A DNA stretch of 64,000 bases from positions 4,588,001-4,652,000 of the forward strand of contig NZ_CP052860.1 of assembly GCF_012935715.1 (NCBI RefSeq), in the 5' to 3' direction. Below the pieces are notes generated by a model. The model saw only the letters and a program-made list of their open reading frames with translations. It did no database searches and was not told where the DNA came from. A program made the position numbers and the translations under genes. Positions 33,474 through 41,604 of this stretch are shown piece by piece. The first letter of the stretch is position 1, and each line of letters starts with the position of its first letter. Source of the DNA: Pseudomonas sp. ADAK13 (GTDB lineage Bacteria > Pseudomonadota > Gammaproteobacteria > Pseudomonadales > Pseudomonadaceae).

Positions 33474-35747
33474 TCAGAATGTGTAGCTGGCCTGGACTCC
33501 CACGGTGCGTGGCTCACCCGGTGTAGCGATCTGTGCGTTGGACAGGAACGAGCCGTGGTACAGGTCGTACTGCTTGTCGAACACGTTGCGGGCCCACAAG
33601 GCACCCGACCAGTGACTGCCTTTGGGCGTGATGCCCAGGCGCGCATTCGCCAGCCAGTATTTCTGGGTGGTGGTGCCGTTGCTGCCGACGATGCGGTCGT
33701 GGAACGAGTAATCGCTCTCGGCACTGAAGGTGAAGCCGCCGACATCCCACACATATTGCAACTGGCCGCCGTAACTGATTTTCGGGAAGTTGGTCAGGCT
33801 GGAGCCGGAGAAGTCGGTGTACACCGGATAGGCAAAGCCCACGGCCCGGGTGGCGGTGCTATCAAGGCCCTTGTAGTCGAGGTATTTGCCCTTTTTGGTG
33901 CCGAAGTATTGGCCCAGCGTCAGGCCTGGCAGCGGCTCCCATTGCAGCTCGAATTCATAGCCGTAGATTTTCGATTTGGGAATATTCACCAGTCGCCCGA
34001 CGTTGCCGATCTGCTGGCTGATCCACACTTGGGATTGGTACTGCTGGTCGCGGTAGTCGTAGTAGAACGCCGAGCCGTTGATGCGCAGGGTGTCGCTCAA
34101 GTCGCTTTTGAAGCCCAGTTCATACGCCAGCAGTTTCTCCGGTTTGACCGGCGCGATCTGCTCGGCGTAGCTGGAGTTGTAGGCGGTGAAGCCGCCGGAT
34201 TTGATCCCGCGGCTGATCGTGGAATACAGCAGGGTCGAAGGCGTGACCTGGTATTCCAGGCCCAGCTTCCACGAGGTGGAGTTGCTGTCGAGGTCGCTGT
34301 CGGCGGCCGGGAAACTCAGTTGGCCCAGGCTGTAGACGCCGCTGTTTACCAGGATCCGCTGGGTGCTGAAGTCTTGCAGTTCGCGGTGTTCTTTTTCCTG
34401 GCGCAGGCCGACGATCAGTTTCCAGTCGTCGGTCAGTTGGTAGTCGCCCTGGGCGAAGGCACTGTAGGTGTTCGACTTCTGGGTGTACGAGGTGTAGGTG
34501 CCGTAGCCGAGGTTGGCGCTGAAGTCCGAATAGAAGTTTTCGTCGAGGCGGTCCTGGGCGAAATACAGGCCGGTCTGCCAGTTGAAGCGCTCGTTGTCGT
34601 GGGACGCCAGGCGCAATTCCTGGGAGAACACCTCGATTTTCGAGTCGAAATATTCGTCGGATTGCGGGATCACCGAGGCGTCCCAGTCGATGTATTCACG
34701 CCGGTGGAAACGGTCGGAGGCGGTGATGCTGGTGACACTCAAATGGTCGTTGAGGTCGAAGGTGCCGGTGAGGGCGAAGCCGGTGTTGTCGTTGTCGCGA
34801 TGGGGTTTGTCACCGACCGACAGGCCCGTGAGCCTGGCAAAACCCGGGGTCAGGCCCCAGCCGGTTTTGCTTGGGTCGCTCTCGGCACCGATGGCCGAGT
34901 AGCCCCGGCCATTGGTCGCATTGGGCTTGAGGCCCTGATACAGGTAGGAGCCCAGGCTGTCGGACTTGTCCTGGCCGGCATGCAGGGTCAGGTTGAAGTT
35001 GATGTCGGGGGTGGCGTCCCAGTCGAACTGGCCGCGCACCGAGGTGTTGTCCTTGTCCCCGAGGCTTTGCCCGGTCACGCGGTTCTCTTGCCAGGCGCCG
35101 CCTTGTTCGGTGATGACGGCGAGGCGGGCGCGCAAGGTGTCGGTCAGCGGACCGGAGAGAAAGCCTTCGACGTTGCTGGCGTTGTAGGAACCGTAGTTGG
35201 TGGTCAGCCCGCCGTGGAATTCCCGGGTGGGTTTGTTGGTGATGAAGTTGATCGCGCCGGCGGTGCTGTTGCGCCCGTACAGCGTGCCCTGGGGGCCGCG
35301 CAAGACTTCCACGCGCTCCAGGTCGAAGAGTTGGCCCTGGGTCTGGATCGGGTAGGGCAACGCCACCTGGTCGAGGTACACGCCGACGGTGGAGGTGTTG
35401 TTGCTGCCGTAGTCCTTGAGGCCCACACCGCGTATGCGGAACAGCGGGTTGCCGCCGCCGTACTGGGGCGCGATGTCGAGGTTGGGCACGTAGTTTTGCA
35501 GGTCGTTGACCTTGGTCACGCCCTTGTCTTGCAGGTCCTGGCCGCTGAGGGCAGTGAGGGCGATACCCACGTCCTGGGCAGATTCTTCGTGGCGTTGGGC
35601 GGTCACCGTAACTTGGGGCAGGGCGGTGGTGACAGGTTGTTCCGCGCCTAAGGCGTCCCCCGCCAGCAGGACCATGAACGGCGCACTGGCGAGGATGAAT
35701 GGGCGCGTGGGTTTGGTGGGGCGCGGGTAACGGAGCAGAGGGTGCAT
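33474..35747 (-). CDS. TonB-dependent receptor in operon with phoD
   Basis: 757 aa: signal peptide (FILASAPFMVLLAGDALGA), TonB box-like QVTVTAQRHEESAQ, plug domain (VNDLQNYVPNLDIAP; FDLERVEVLRGPQGTLYGR), barrel and a terminal VGVQASYTF. AAGGGACC precedes ATG 35747. Cotranscribed with phoD. Such receptors near phosphatases have been proposed to import phosphorylated organics; no siderophore-specific feature is seen, so a phosphate-ester ligand is plausible but not shown. Confidence 0.87.
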   Translation of the reverse strand: MHPLLRYPRPTKPTRPFILASAPFMVLLAGDALGAEQPVTTALPQVTVTAQRHEESAQDVGIALTALSGQDLQDKGVTKVNDLQNYVPNLDIAPQYGGGNPLFRIRGVGLKDYGSNNTSTVGVYLDQVALPYPIQTQGQLFDLERVEVLRGPQGTLYGRNSTAGAINFITNKPTREFHGGLTTNYGSYNASNVEGFLSGPLTDTLRARLAVITEQGGAWQENRVTGQSLGDKDNTSVRGQFDWDATPDINFNLTLHAGQDKSDSLGSYLYQGLKPNATNGRGYSAIGAESDPSKTGWGLTPGFARLTGLSVGDKPHRDNDNTGFALTGTFDLNDHLSVTSITASDRFHRREYIDWDASVIPQSDEYFDSKIEVFSQELRLASHDNERFNWQTGLYFAQDRLDENFYSDFSANLGYGTYTSYTQKSNTYSAFAQGDYQLTDDWKLIVGLRQEKEHRELQDFSTQRILVNSGVYSLGQLSFPAADSDLDSNSTSWKLGLEYQVTPSTLLYSTISRGIKSGGFTAYNSSYAEQIAPVKPEKLLAYELGFKSDLSDTLRINGSAFYYDYRDQQYQSQVWISQQIGNVGRLVNIPKSKIYGYEFELQWEPLPGLTLGQYFGTKKGKYLDYKGLDSTATRAVGFAYPVYTDFSGSSLTNFPKISYGGQLQYVWDVGGFTFSAESDYSFHDRIVGSNGTTTQKYWLANARLGITPKGSHWSGALWARNVFDKQYDLYHGSFLSNAQIATPGEPRTVGVQASYTF

Positions 35748-35858
35748 GGCAAGGTCCCTTAAGAAATTCGATTCTTGAGCGTGGGGCCGGCGGGGTGCCG
35801 TCCCGTCACGCAGGGGCCGCTCTTTGAAGAGTAAGCTGAAGGGTTGATAGCAAGCTAT

Positions 35859-35876
35859 ATGCCATCATTTTGTCAT
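35859..35876 (+). promoter_or_regulatory. Weak Pho-box-like direct repeat
   Basis: ATGCCAT-CATT-TTGTCAT matches the PhoB site pattern CTGTNAT-N4-CTGTNAT at 11 of 14 positions and lies about 110 bp upstream of the receptor-phoD operon. The repeat points away from that operon, which is unusual, so this is only a candidate. Confidence 0.25.
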
Positions 35877-35972
35877 AATTAAGTATTTGATTTTATTTAT
35901 GTATTTTTTGGTGGTGCGAGAGGTTCGCTGAAAAAGCAACAATCAGAAGGCAGGTTGTTCGGGAATCAACAG

Positions 35973-36008
35973 GGTGCGTACCCGCTACTTGAATAACGGA
36001 TACGCACC
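35973..36008 (-). terminator. Stem-loop 3' of the winged-helix/ATPase regulator
   Basis: GGTGCGTA and TACGCACC form perfect 8-bp arms 14 bp past the stop of the minus-strand regulator. The minus-strand interior CCGTTATTCAAGTAGCGG closely resembles the CCGTTATTTAGGTAACGG motif at the left end of the 820-bp element, also placed just after a stop codon. No clear U-run follows, so termination is uncertain; an mRNA 3'-end stabiliser is equally possible. Confidence 0.45.
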
Positions 36009-36022
36009 GGCACTGGCGGCCT

Positions 36023-38851
36023 TTACCGATGCTGAAACCTTGGCAACGAAGCAATCCGCATCTTCGGCTCCTGCAACCTGGCCAGGTCACTGGCAATCTG
36101 TGCCCGCCAAAAATGCGCGCCGGCCAACTGCGCATCGACCCAGGCCTGGCGCAGCAGCACCTTGGCCTTGTCCACCGCGCCGAACTGCGCCTGGCGCAGA
36201 ATCAGCTGCGCCTTGATCCGCAGCATCTGCGGCACGAACCAGCGCTCATGCCGGCCCAGGGCCAATTGCAGGGTGTCTTCCAGCACTTCCAGCGCCAGTT
36301 TCTCCAGCCCGAGCCGTGCCAGGCCCAGGGCGTATTCGCAGCGCAACAGGCTATACAGCTGGCTATCGCCCTGCCCATGCAAGTGGTGCAACGCCTCACC
36401 CAACAGCGGCACGCCTTCCTCGGGCGAGCCCTGGCGGATCAGCAGGATGCTCTCGAAACACAGGCGAAACTGACGCCAAATGTGCAGGTCTTGCTGTGTC
36501 GTGCTGTCTTGCAGCAGCCCCAGGTAATAGCGCACCTTGGGCAGGTTGGACGCCAGCAATGCCAGCGGAATCGCCCCCAGGCACAGGGTGTACCAGAGGG
36601 TTGCCGGATGATCGAGGGTGATGGATTCATCGACGCAACTGCCGATCAAGCGCAGCGCCGGGTCAACATCGCCCTCCAGCAACTGCACCTGCGCCTTGAG
36701 GCAGCGGGCGGCGATGCGCTGGTCAAAATGCACATCGATAATGTGCGAACGCGGTGCCGAGGGTGACCCCAGCGCCTCGTCGATATTCTGCCGGGCACCG
36801 GCCAGGTCGCCCATGTGGAACAACGCCAGGGCGCGCATGCGTTTGCCCAGCAGTTGCTGGTTGCCGCTGTGGCTCAGGGTGATGTAGCGCTCGGCCAGTT
36901 CCAGCGCCTCGGCGTATTGGTTGCAGCCGCAACGGTCGCTCCACAGGCCCCACAGCGCCCGCAGCTTGTGTTCGGCGTCGCCCAGGTCGCGGGCGTCTTC
37001 GCGCACCTGGCGCCAGGCTTCACGCATCGGGCCGCCGGTGCCGTAGGTCAGCATCAGCACACTGGCCAGGGCGGTTTGCAGCAGCATGCGCTGGCGCAGC
37101 GGCAGCGGGGTGGTGGCGGCGCTGGCCAGGCCTTTGTCGACCCAGGTGCGGCACTCGCTGACCAGCGACAGGCGCAGCCACAATGGCACGCCGCCCAGGG
37201 TCAGTTCGATGCCGGTGGGCAGGTCGCCCGAGGGTGAAAAGGCCCACTCCAGTGCCGCGCGGACCGTGTTGATTTCCGGGCCGTAGAGGCCGACCCAGGT
37301 CTCGGGGGAAAGCCCGTCGAGGGTCTGCCCGGCTTCCTGCAAAACCCCTAGGGCAAACAGTGCATGGCGCTGGCGGGTGGCATCGGCTTCGCCGTGTTCG
37401 TTGAGTTTCTCCAGGGCGTAGGCGCGGGTGGTTTCCAGCAGGCGGTAGCGCTTGAGCAACCGGGATTCACCGGCGATCAGCAGCGACTTGTCCATCAGGC
37501 TTTCGAGCAAGGGCAGGGCGTTGCGCCCATCGAGGGTGCTGCTGGCGGTCATGGCCTTGACCGCGTCCAGGGTGAAGGAACCGGTAAACACCGCCAGTTG
37601 GCGCAACATCGCCTGTTCGTCGCCGGAGAGCATCGAGTAGGTCCAGTCCAGGGTCGCGCTCAGTGAACGGTGGCGCGCCAGGGCGGTACGCCGGCCGGTC
37701 ATTTGCAGGCGGAAGCTGCCGTCGAGCAAGCCCACGAGGTCCTGAATGCCGAAGGTACGCACCCGCGCCGCAGCGATTTCGATGGCCAGGGCATTGCTGT
37801 CGAGCTTACGGCAGATGGCGCTGGCAGCGGCGACGTCGGCGTCCTTGAACACGAAGCCGGGGTCGAGGGCCTTGACCCGTTCGATAAACAACGCGATGCC
37901 GGACCAGGTCATGGCTTGCTCGGCACTCAGGCTGGCGTCTTCATCCGGCACCAGCAGCGGTGCCAGGTCGTGCACCCGTTCGCCGTCGGCCCGCAGCGGT
38001 TCGCGGCTGGTGGTCAGCACGCAACACTGGGGCGCGCAGCGCAGCAGCACTTCGACCGCGTCGGCAGTGGCTTGCAGTACGTGCTCGCAGTTGTCGAGCA
38101 CCAGCAGCAGCGGGCTGTGGGCGAGCACCGAGGCCACGCTTTGCAGCGGCTCGTCACTTACGCTCTGGATGCCCAGGGCGCTGGCGAGCATGCCGGCCAC
38201 CCATTGGCCGCTGGTGGCGGGGGCCAGGTCGACGAAGCACATGCCCTGGGGAAAGCGACCCTGCAGCAGTTGCGCCACGGCCAGGGCGACGGTGGTCTTG
38301 CCGATGCCGCCGGGGCCGGTGATGGTCACGAAGCGCTGGCTCAGGACCTGGTCGGCAAGGCTCAGGATCAGTTGCTCACGGCCAATCACCGTGCCCGGCG
38401 TCGCCGGTTGCAGGCTGGGTACGTCTGCCGTCAGGGCCGGCATCATGGCTTGGGGCACTGTGCTTTCACTCACTGCCTGCATCGTCACCGGTGCGACAAA
38501 CCGGTAGCCCCGGCCCGGCACGGTGACGATGTAGCTGAAGTTGCCGTCATCCCCCAGCGCCCGGCGCAGCGCCACGATCTGCGCGCGCAGGTTGCATTCC
38601 TCCACCACCACCTTGGGCCAGGCGAAAGAGATCAGCTCGGACTTTTCCAGCAACTCGCCAGCCCGGCTGGCGAGGGCGATCAGCAAGTACAAGGCGCGGC
38701 TGCCGAGGGTCACCGGCTCGCCGTTGCGCAGCAATACATGCTGGCGCGCCAACAAGAGAAAGGGGCCAAAACCGATAGCGTTCTCGGTGTGGTCCGGGGC
38801 CTGGGGGGCGAGGTCCATAAAGGACGCTGCGGGGTATTTGCTCGAACTCAT
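36023..38851 (-). CDS. Winged-helix regulator with NB-ARC-like ATPase and TPR-like C-terminus
   Basis: 942 aa. Three parts are visible: an OmpR/CadC-type winged helix (about 30-118; SRALYLLIALASRAGELLEK, VTVPGRGYRFVAPV), a P-loop ATPase of STAND/NB-ARC type (Walker A TGPGGIGKTTVALA near 180, Walker B LLLVLDNCEHVL, sensor TTSREPL), and a long helical TPR-like C-terminal half (from about 530). This architecture is that of large signal-integrating transcription activators. AAGGA before ATG 38851 supports the start. It is a single gene between divergent or unrelated units, so its targets cannot be told from context. Confidence 0.88.
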   Translation of the reverse strand: MSSSKYPAASFMDLAPQAPDHTENAIGFGPFLLLARQHVLLRNGEPVTLGSRALYLLIALASRAGELLEKSELISFAWPKVVVEECNLRAQIVALRRALGDDGNFSYIVTVPGRGYRFVAPVTMQAVSESTVPQAMMPALTADVPSLQPATPGTVIGREQLILSLADQVLSQRFVTITGPGGIGKTTVALAVAQLLQGRFPQGMCFVDLAPATSGQWVAGMLASALGIQSVSDEPLQSVASVLAHSPLLLVLDNCEHVLQATADAVEVLLRCAPQCCVLTTSREPLRADGERVHDLAPLLVPDEDASLSAEQAMTWSGIALFIERVKALDPGFVFKDADVAAASAICRKLDSNALAIEIAAARVRTFGIQDLVGLLDGSFRLQMTGRRTALARHRSLSATLDWTYSMLSGDEQAMLRQLAVFTGSFTLDAVKAMTASSTLDGRNALPLLESLMDKSLLIAGESRLLKRYRLLETTRAYALEKLNEHGEADATRQRHALFALGVLQEAGQTLDGLSPETWVGLYGPEINTVRAALEWAFSPSGDLPTGIELTLGGVPLWLRLSLVSECRTWVDKGLASAATTPLPLRQRMLLQTALASVLMLTYGTGGPMREAWRQVREDARDLGDAEHKLRALWGLWSDRCGCNQYAEALELAERYITLSHSGNQQLLGKRMRALALFHMGDLAGARQNIDEALGSPSAPRSHIIDVHFDQRIAARCLKAQVQLLEGDVDPALRLIGSCVDESITLDHPATLWYTLCLGAIPLALLASNLPKVRYYLGLLQDSTTQQDLHIWRQFRLCFESILLIRQGSPEEGVPLLGEALHHLHGQGDSQLYSLLRCEYALGLARLGLEKLALEVLEDTLQLALGRHERWFVPQMLRIKAQLILRQAQFGAVDKAKVLLRQAWVDAQLAGAHFWRAQIASDLARLQEPKMRIASLPRFQHR

Positions 38852-39248
38852 CAATTTGTCCTTTTTTGTAGTCGGGCTTGTTATTGGCGATCAGGCCATT
38901 CGCCCTTTTGGGTGCTTACGTGCGGCAGCAGGCTTGGAGAGTTGAAGTCGATCAAAAGGTGAGAATTGCCGCCCTCCTTTGGGGCATGGACATTGTTATA
39001 GGGCGCGGGGCCGTAGGGTTTCAGGCGATGAGACTGTTTCAGATTCGAAACATTTTATTACTAGAAAACCTGATGTAGCAGAATGTATGCCAGTTGGCAT
39101 GTAACAAAGATGACAACAACCGTATGAAATTTATGGGGATTTCTGCGGTCGTCGGCGGCGAAGCAAGGAAGATGTTCGGAAAGGCGAATATTTCTAATTG
39201 TGTCGTTCGGGAAGCCGAATAAAACGGCGGTGGTCTGTGGCGAGCGGG
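38852..39248. other. Intergenic region upstream of the regulator
   Basis: Non-coding by codon pattern. Holds the presumed promoter of the minus-strand regulator. A 14-bp palindrome, ATGCCA-GT-TGGCAT, at 39087-39100 could be an operator. Otherwise nothing I can name before the REPIN that follows. Confidence 0.35.
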
Positions 39249-39395
39249 ATTGTTGTGGTGAGCGGGCTTGCCCCGCGCTGGGGCGCGAAGCGGCCCTGAA
39301 ATCGGCTGTCGCGTTTTGCCTGTTGATATGCGGTGGTTCTCTATTGGGGGGCTGCTTCGCAGCCCAGCGCGGGGCAAGCCCGCTCACCACAACAG
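39249..39395. repeat. REPIN (paired inverted REP sequences)
   Basis: Left REP GTGGTGAGCGGGCTTGCCCC and right inverted REP GGGGCAAGCCCGCTCACCAC enclose about 70 bp. This is a different REP subtype from the GTGGGAGC elements elsewhere in the window. Its right edge (CCCGCTCACCACAACAG) is the seed of the adjoining 18-bp tandem repeat. Confidence 0.8.
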
Positions 39396-39521
39396 CCCGG
39401 CTCACCATAACAGCCCGGCTCACCACAACAGCCCGGCTCACCACAACAGTCCGGCTCACCACAACAGTCCGGCTCACCATAACAGCCCGGTTCACCATAA
39501 CAGCCCAGCTCACCACGATTG
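39396..39521. repeat. 18-bp minisatellite derived from the REPIN edge
   Basis: Seven successive 18-bp units with consensus YCCGGCTCACCAYAACAG, six near perfect (39396-39503) and a degenerate last one (39504-39521); the REPIN edge just before is a further degenerate copy. Units differ at a few positions (C/T alternations), so there is no single perfect expansion. Three frames stay open through it because the period is a multiple of 3 (for example a PAHHNS peptide repeat), but no start, leader or codon bias supports translation. Confidence 0.85.
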
Positions 39522-39699
39522 GGGCTGTGTATCAGACTGTGTCTCAGCACCCACCTGATACACCGGCATGAATAGAAGGCGGGAACGCGACACAGACGGG
39601 ATACACGCCTGGCTTTAAATCTGTCTACCAGATGGCGCAGGTGGTCACCCACCGCACAAGCGCCCTGGCCACATTCAGTCAAGCCAGGAGTTCCACACC

Positions 39700-39972
39700 A
39701 TGAAGCGCCATTACGCGGCCCTTGCCGCCACCCTCGCACTGTCTCTCGGTGCCTTCGCCGCCACCGCCCATGCCGATGAGGCCAAGCCCCAGGAAAAATG
39801 CTTCGGCGTGTCCCTTGCCGGTGCCAACGATTGCGCCGCCGGTGCCGGGACTTCCTGCGCCGGTACCGCCAAGGCGGATTACCAGGGCAACGCCTGGGTG
39901 CTGGTGGACAAAGGCACCTGCACCCAGATCAAAACCCCCAAAGGCTTCGGCAGCCTGACGGAACAACCATGA
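39700..39972 (+). CDS. bufA1: BufA1-type bufferin precursor (DUF2282 family)
   Basis: 90-aa exported peptide. A Sec signal peptide ([20 protein letters not shown], cleavage after AHA) is followed by a short mature part with four Cys in the family pattern: [18 protein letters not shown] and KGTCTQI. This is the DUF2282/BufA1 precursor pattern of bufferins, periplasmic RiPP metallophores whose central Cys are turned into thiooxazoles by an MNIO enzyme and which bind copper. DoxX follows by ATGA overlap; the BufB and BufC candidates lie farther down the same strand. First gene of the operon. Assignment is by motif and gene neighbourhood. Confidence 0.82.
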   Translation: MKRHYAALAATLALSLGAFAATAHADEAKPQEKCFGVSLAGANDCAAGAGTSCAGTAKADYQGNAWVLVDKGTCTQIKTPKGFGSLTEQP

Positions 39973-40397
39973 TTGTCCTGGCCCCTGCGGTGCTCAAGCG
40001 TGTGCTGCCTGAGGCGCTGCTGTTGCTGGTGGCTCGCGTGGGTATCGCTTCGGTGTTTTTCCTCTCGGGCCGCACCAAGGTGACCGGTTTTCTGCAGCTC
40101 AAGCCGTCGACCTACACCTTGTTTCGCTCGGAGTACGCCTTGCCGCTGGTGCCGCCGGATTGGGCGGCACACCTGGCGAGCTACGCCGAGCATCTGTTCC
40201 CGCTGTTGCTGGTGCTGGGCCTGCTGACCCGCCCGGCAGCCGCTGCGCTGTTGGGCATGACCCTGGTGATCGAGGTGTTTGTGTACCCCGACGCCTGGCC
40301 AACCCACCTGACCTGGGCGGGGCTGTTGTTGCCGCTGCTGGCGTATGGCGGCGGGGCCTGGTCGCTGGACCGCGTGTTCTCCGGCCAACGCCGTTAA
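39969..40397 (+). CDS. DoxX-family membrane protein
   Basis: 142 aa with four membrane helices ([66 protein letters not shown]). DoxX proteins are common partners of DUF2282/DUF692 genes and are part of many bufferin clusters. The start overlaps the bufA1 stop (ATGA), so translation is coupled. Role probably linked to membrane redox state or handling of the precursor; the reaction is not known. Confidence 0.82.
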   Translation: MIVLAPAVLKRVLPEALLLLVARVGIASVFFLSGRTKVTGFLQLKPSTYTLFRSEYALPLVPPDWAAHLASYAEHLFPLLLVLGLLTRPAAAALLGMTLVIEVFVYPDAWPTHLTWAGLLLPLLAYGGGAWSLDRVFSGQRR

Positions 40398-40442
40398 CCC
40401 TTTCACAACAATGATCAGGCCCCAAGGCCTGTGGAGAGTCGC

Positions 40443-41210
40443 ATGCGTATTCTTTCTTCCCTGGCGATCGCCATGGCACTCGCTACACCGTTAGTAGCCT
40501 CGGCCGCCGATGCAGCCAAGCCTCAGCCGGGCACCGGTAAAAGCGTGGTGATCGTGCCCGGTTCCTTCGTCGACGGCTCCGGCTGGCGAGTGGTGCACGA
40601 CATCCTGATTCACAAGGGCTACAAGGTCACCGTGGTGCATCAGGGCCATGAAAGCCTCGCCGCCGACGTGGCCGAGGCCCGCGAAGTGCTGGAGCAACAG
40701 GTCGGCCCGGTGGTGCTGGTGGGTCACAGTTCCGGTGGCGGGGTGATCTCGATTGCCGGTGACCGCGACAAGGTCAAGTCGATGGTCTATGTCTCGGCCC
40801 TGCAACCGGAAGTCGGCGAGAACATGAGCCAGTTGCTGTCGTCGATGCCGGCGCCGAGCAATGACGTGATGCAGACCCGCGACGGGCATCTGTTCTTTGA
40901 TCGCACCAAGTTCAATGCCGACTTTGCTGCCGACCTGACCACCAACCGCACCGACTTCATGGCCGCCTCCCAGGTGCCGGCCACCACCGCGCTCTTCGGC
41001 GGCACCGTGTGGGCCGCGGCCTGGCACAAGAAGCCGACCTACGCCGTGGTGTCCACCGAAGACCGTGCCCTGAGCCCGGATCTGCAGCGCTGGATGTACA
41101 AGCGCGCCGGTTCCAAGGTCACCGAAATCAAGGCCAGCCACTCGGTGTACATCTCCCAGCCTGAGGCTGTGGCGAAGGTCATCGAAGACGCTGCATCCGT
41201 CATCAAATAA
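40443..41210 (+). CDS. Exported alpha/beta hydrolase within the bufferin operon
   Basis: 255 aa from MRILSSLAIAMALATPLVAS, a Sec signal peptide cleaved near ASA/ADA; GGAGAG precedes ATG 40443. Alpha/beta-hydrolase fold of the short esterase type: VVIVPGSFVDGSGW (oxyanion region), nucleophile elbow LVGHSSGGGV with Ser, an acid around VVSTEDRAL and a His in IKASHSVYIS. Predicted periplasmic and catalytically complete. Sits between the two bufferin precursors, in the same direction. Such an enzyme is not a core part of the bufferin clusters I know of, so a role in precursor processing or in handling of an organic stressor is open. Confidence 0.82.
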   Translation: MRILSSLAIAMALATPLVASAADAAKPQPGTGKSVVIVPGSFVDGSGWRVVHDILIHKGYKVTVVHQGHESLAADVAEAREVLEQQVGPVVLVGHSSGGGVISIAGDRDKVKSMVYVSALQPEVGENMSQLLSSMPAPSNDVMQTRDGHLFFDRTKFNADFAADLTTNRTDFMAASQVPATTALFGGTVWAAAWHKKPTYAVVSTEDRALSPDLQRWMYKRAGSKVTEIKASHSVYISQPEAVAKVIEDAASVIK

Positions 41211-41234
41211 ACCCCACCCCGAGGAGTAACACCC

Positions 41235-41507
41235 ATGAGTACGTCCATCAAATCCCGTTTGAGCCTTGCCACTGCTGCCGCCCTGATCGCCATGGCGTCG
41301 GCCTCTTTCGCCGCTGCCGCGAGCGCCGCCGACCAGCCGGAGCAGCCAGGCCGCTGCTACGGCGTGAACAACTGCAAGGGCGAAAGCCTGTGCGCCACGG
41401 CCAAGAACGATTGCAAGGGCCTCAACAGCTGCAAGGGCCAGGGCGTGGTCGTGAAGACTCCGTCCGAGTGCCTGAAGCTGGGCGGCACCACCACTGAGCC
41501 GAAGTAA
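41235..41507 (+). CDS. bufA2: BufA2-type bufferin precursor
   Basis: 90-aa exported peptide: signal peptide (SLATAAALIAMASASFAAA, cleavage near ASA/ADQ) and a mature part with six Cys: GRCYGV, NNCKG, SLCATA, NDCKG, NSCKG and SECLKL, with CKG repeated three times. This matches the BufA2-type precursors that also depend on MNIO (DUF692) enzymes. Strong site GAGGAG upstream. Different from the four-Cys BufA1 in the same operon, so one maturase pair may serve two substrates. Followed by hairpins before bufB. Confidence 0.8.
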   Translation: MSTSIKSRLSLATAAALIAMASASFAAAASAADQPEQPGRCYGVNNCKGESLCATAKNDCKGLNSCKGQGVVVKTPSECLKLGGTTTEPK

Positions 41508-41520
41508 GGCCGTAATGACC

Positions 41521-41545
41521 ACGCGGGGTGCCTGGCGCCCCGCGT
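41521..41545 (+). terminator. GC-rich hairpin after bufA2 (possible attenuator)
   Basis: ACGCGGGG and CCCCGCGT form an 8-bp perfect stem with a 9-nt loop, 13 bp after the bufA2 stop. A T5 run follows 10 nt later (41556-41560). The weak spacing suggests partial termination, which would give more precursor mRNA than bufB mRNA. Confidence 0.5.
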
Positions 41546-41560
41546 TGTTCTCCGGTTTTT

Positions 41561-41583
41561 CGCGAGCAAGCTCGCTCCTACAG
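41561..41583 (+). repeat. Single REP element inside the bufferin operon
   Basis: CGCGAGCAAGCTCGCTCCTA, a REP of the common pseudomonad GCGAGCAAGCTCGC hairpin type, lies between the first hairpin and the bufB ribosome-binding site. No inverted partner nearby. As an mRNA hairpin it could protect the upstream precursor message from 3' decay. Confidence 0.65.
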
Positions 41584-41604
41584 TTTTATAACGGAGACCC
41601 CAAG

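Noticed and set aside
33555..35651. 698-codon plus-strand frame opposite the second TonB receptor gene
   Set aside because: Same reason: Val/Gly/Ala-rich antisense translation of a receptor gene with clear plug and barrel motifs.
39378..39521. CRISPR-like array
   Set aside because: Units are directly adjacent 18-mers with no spacers and no cas genes nearby; it is a simple tandem repeat.
39268..39558. Possible repetitive protein with PAHHNS units encoded by the 18-bp repeat
   Set aside because: Openness follows from the repeat period being a multiple of three; other frames are open too, the upstream part is REPIN sequence, and no start signal or leader exists.
39582..39630. ECF-type promoter (GGAAC ... 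GTC) before bufA1
   Set aside because: A GGAAC occurs at 39582-39586 but the only GTC-like -10 is about 40 bp away, too far for an ECF promoter.
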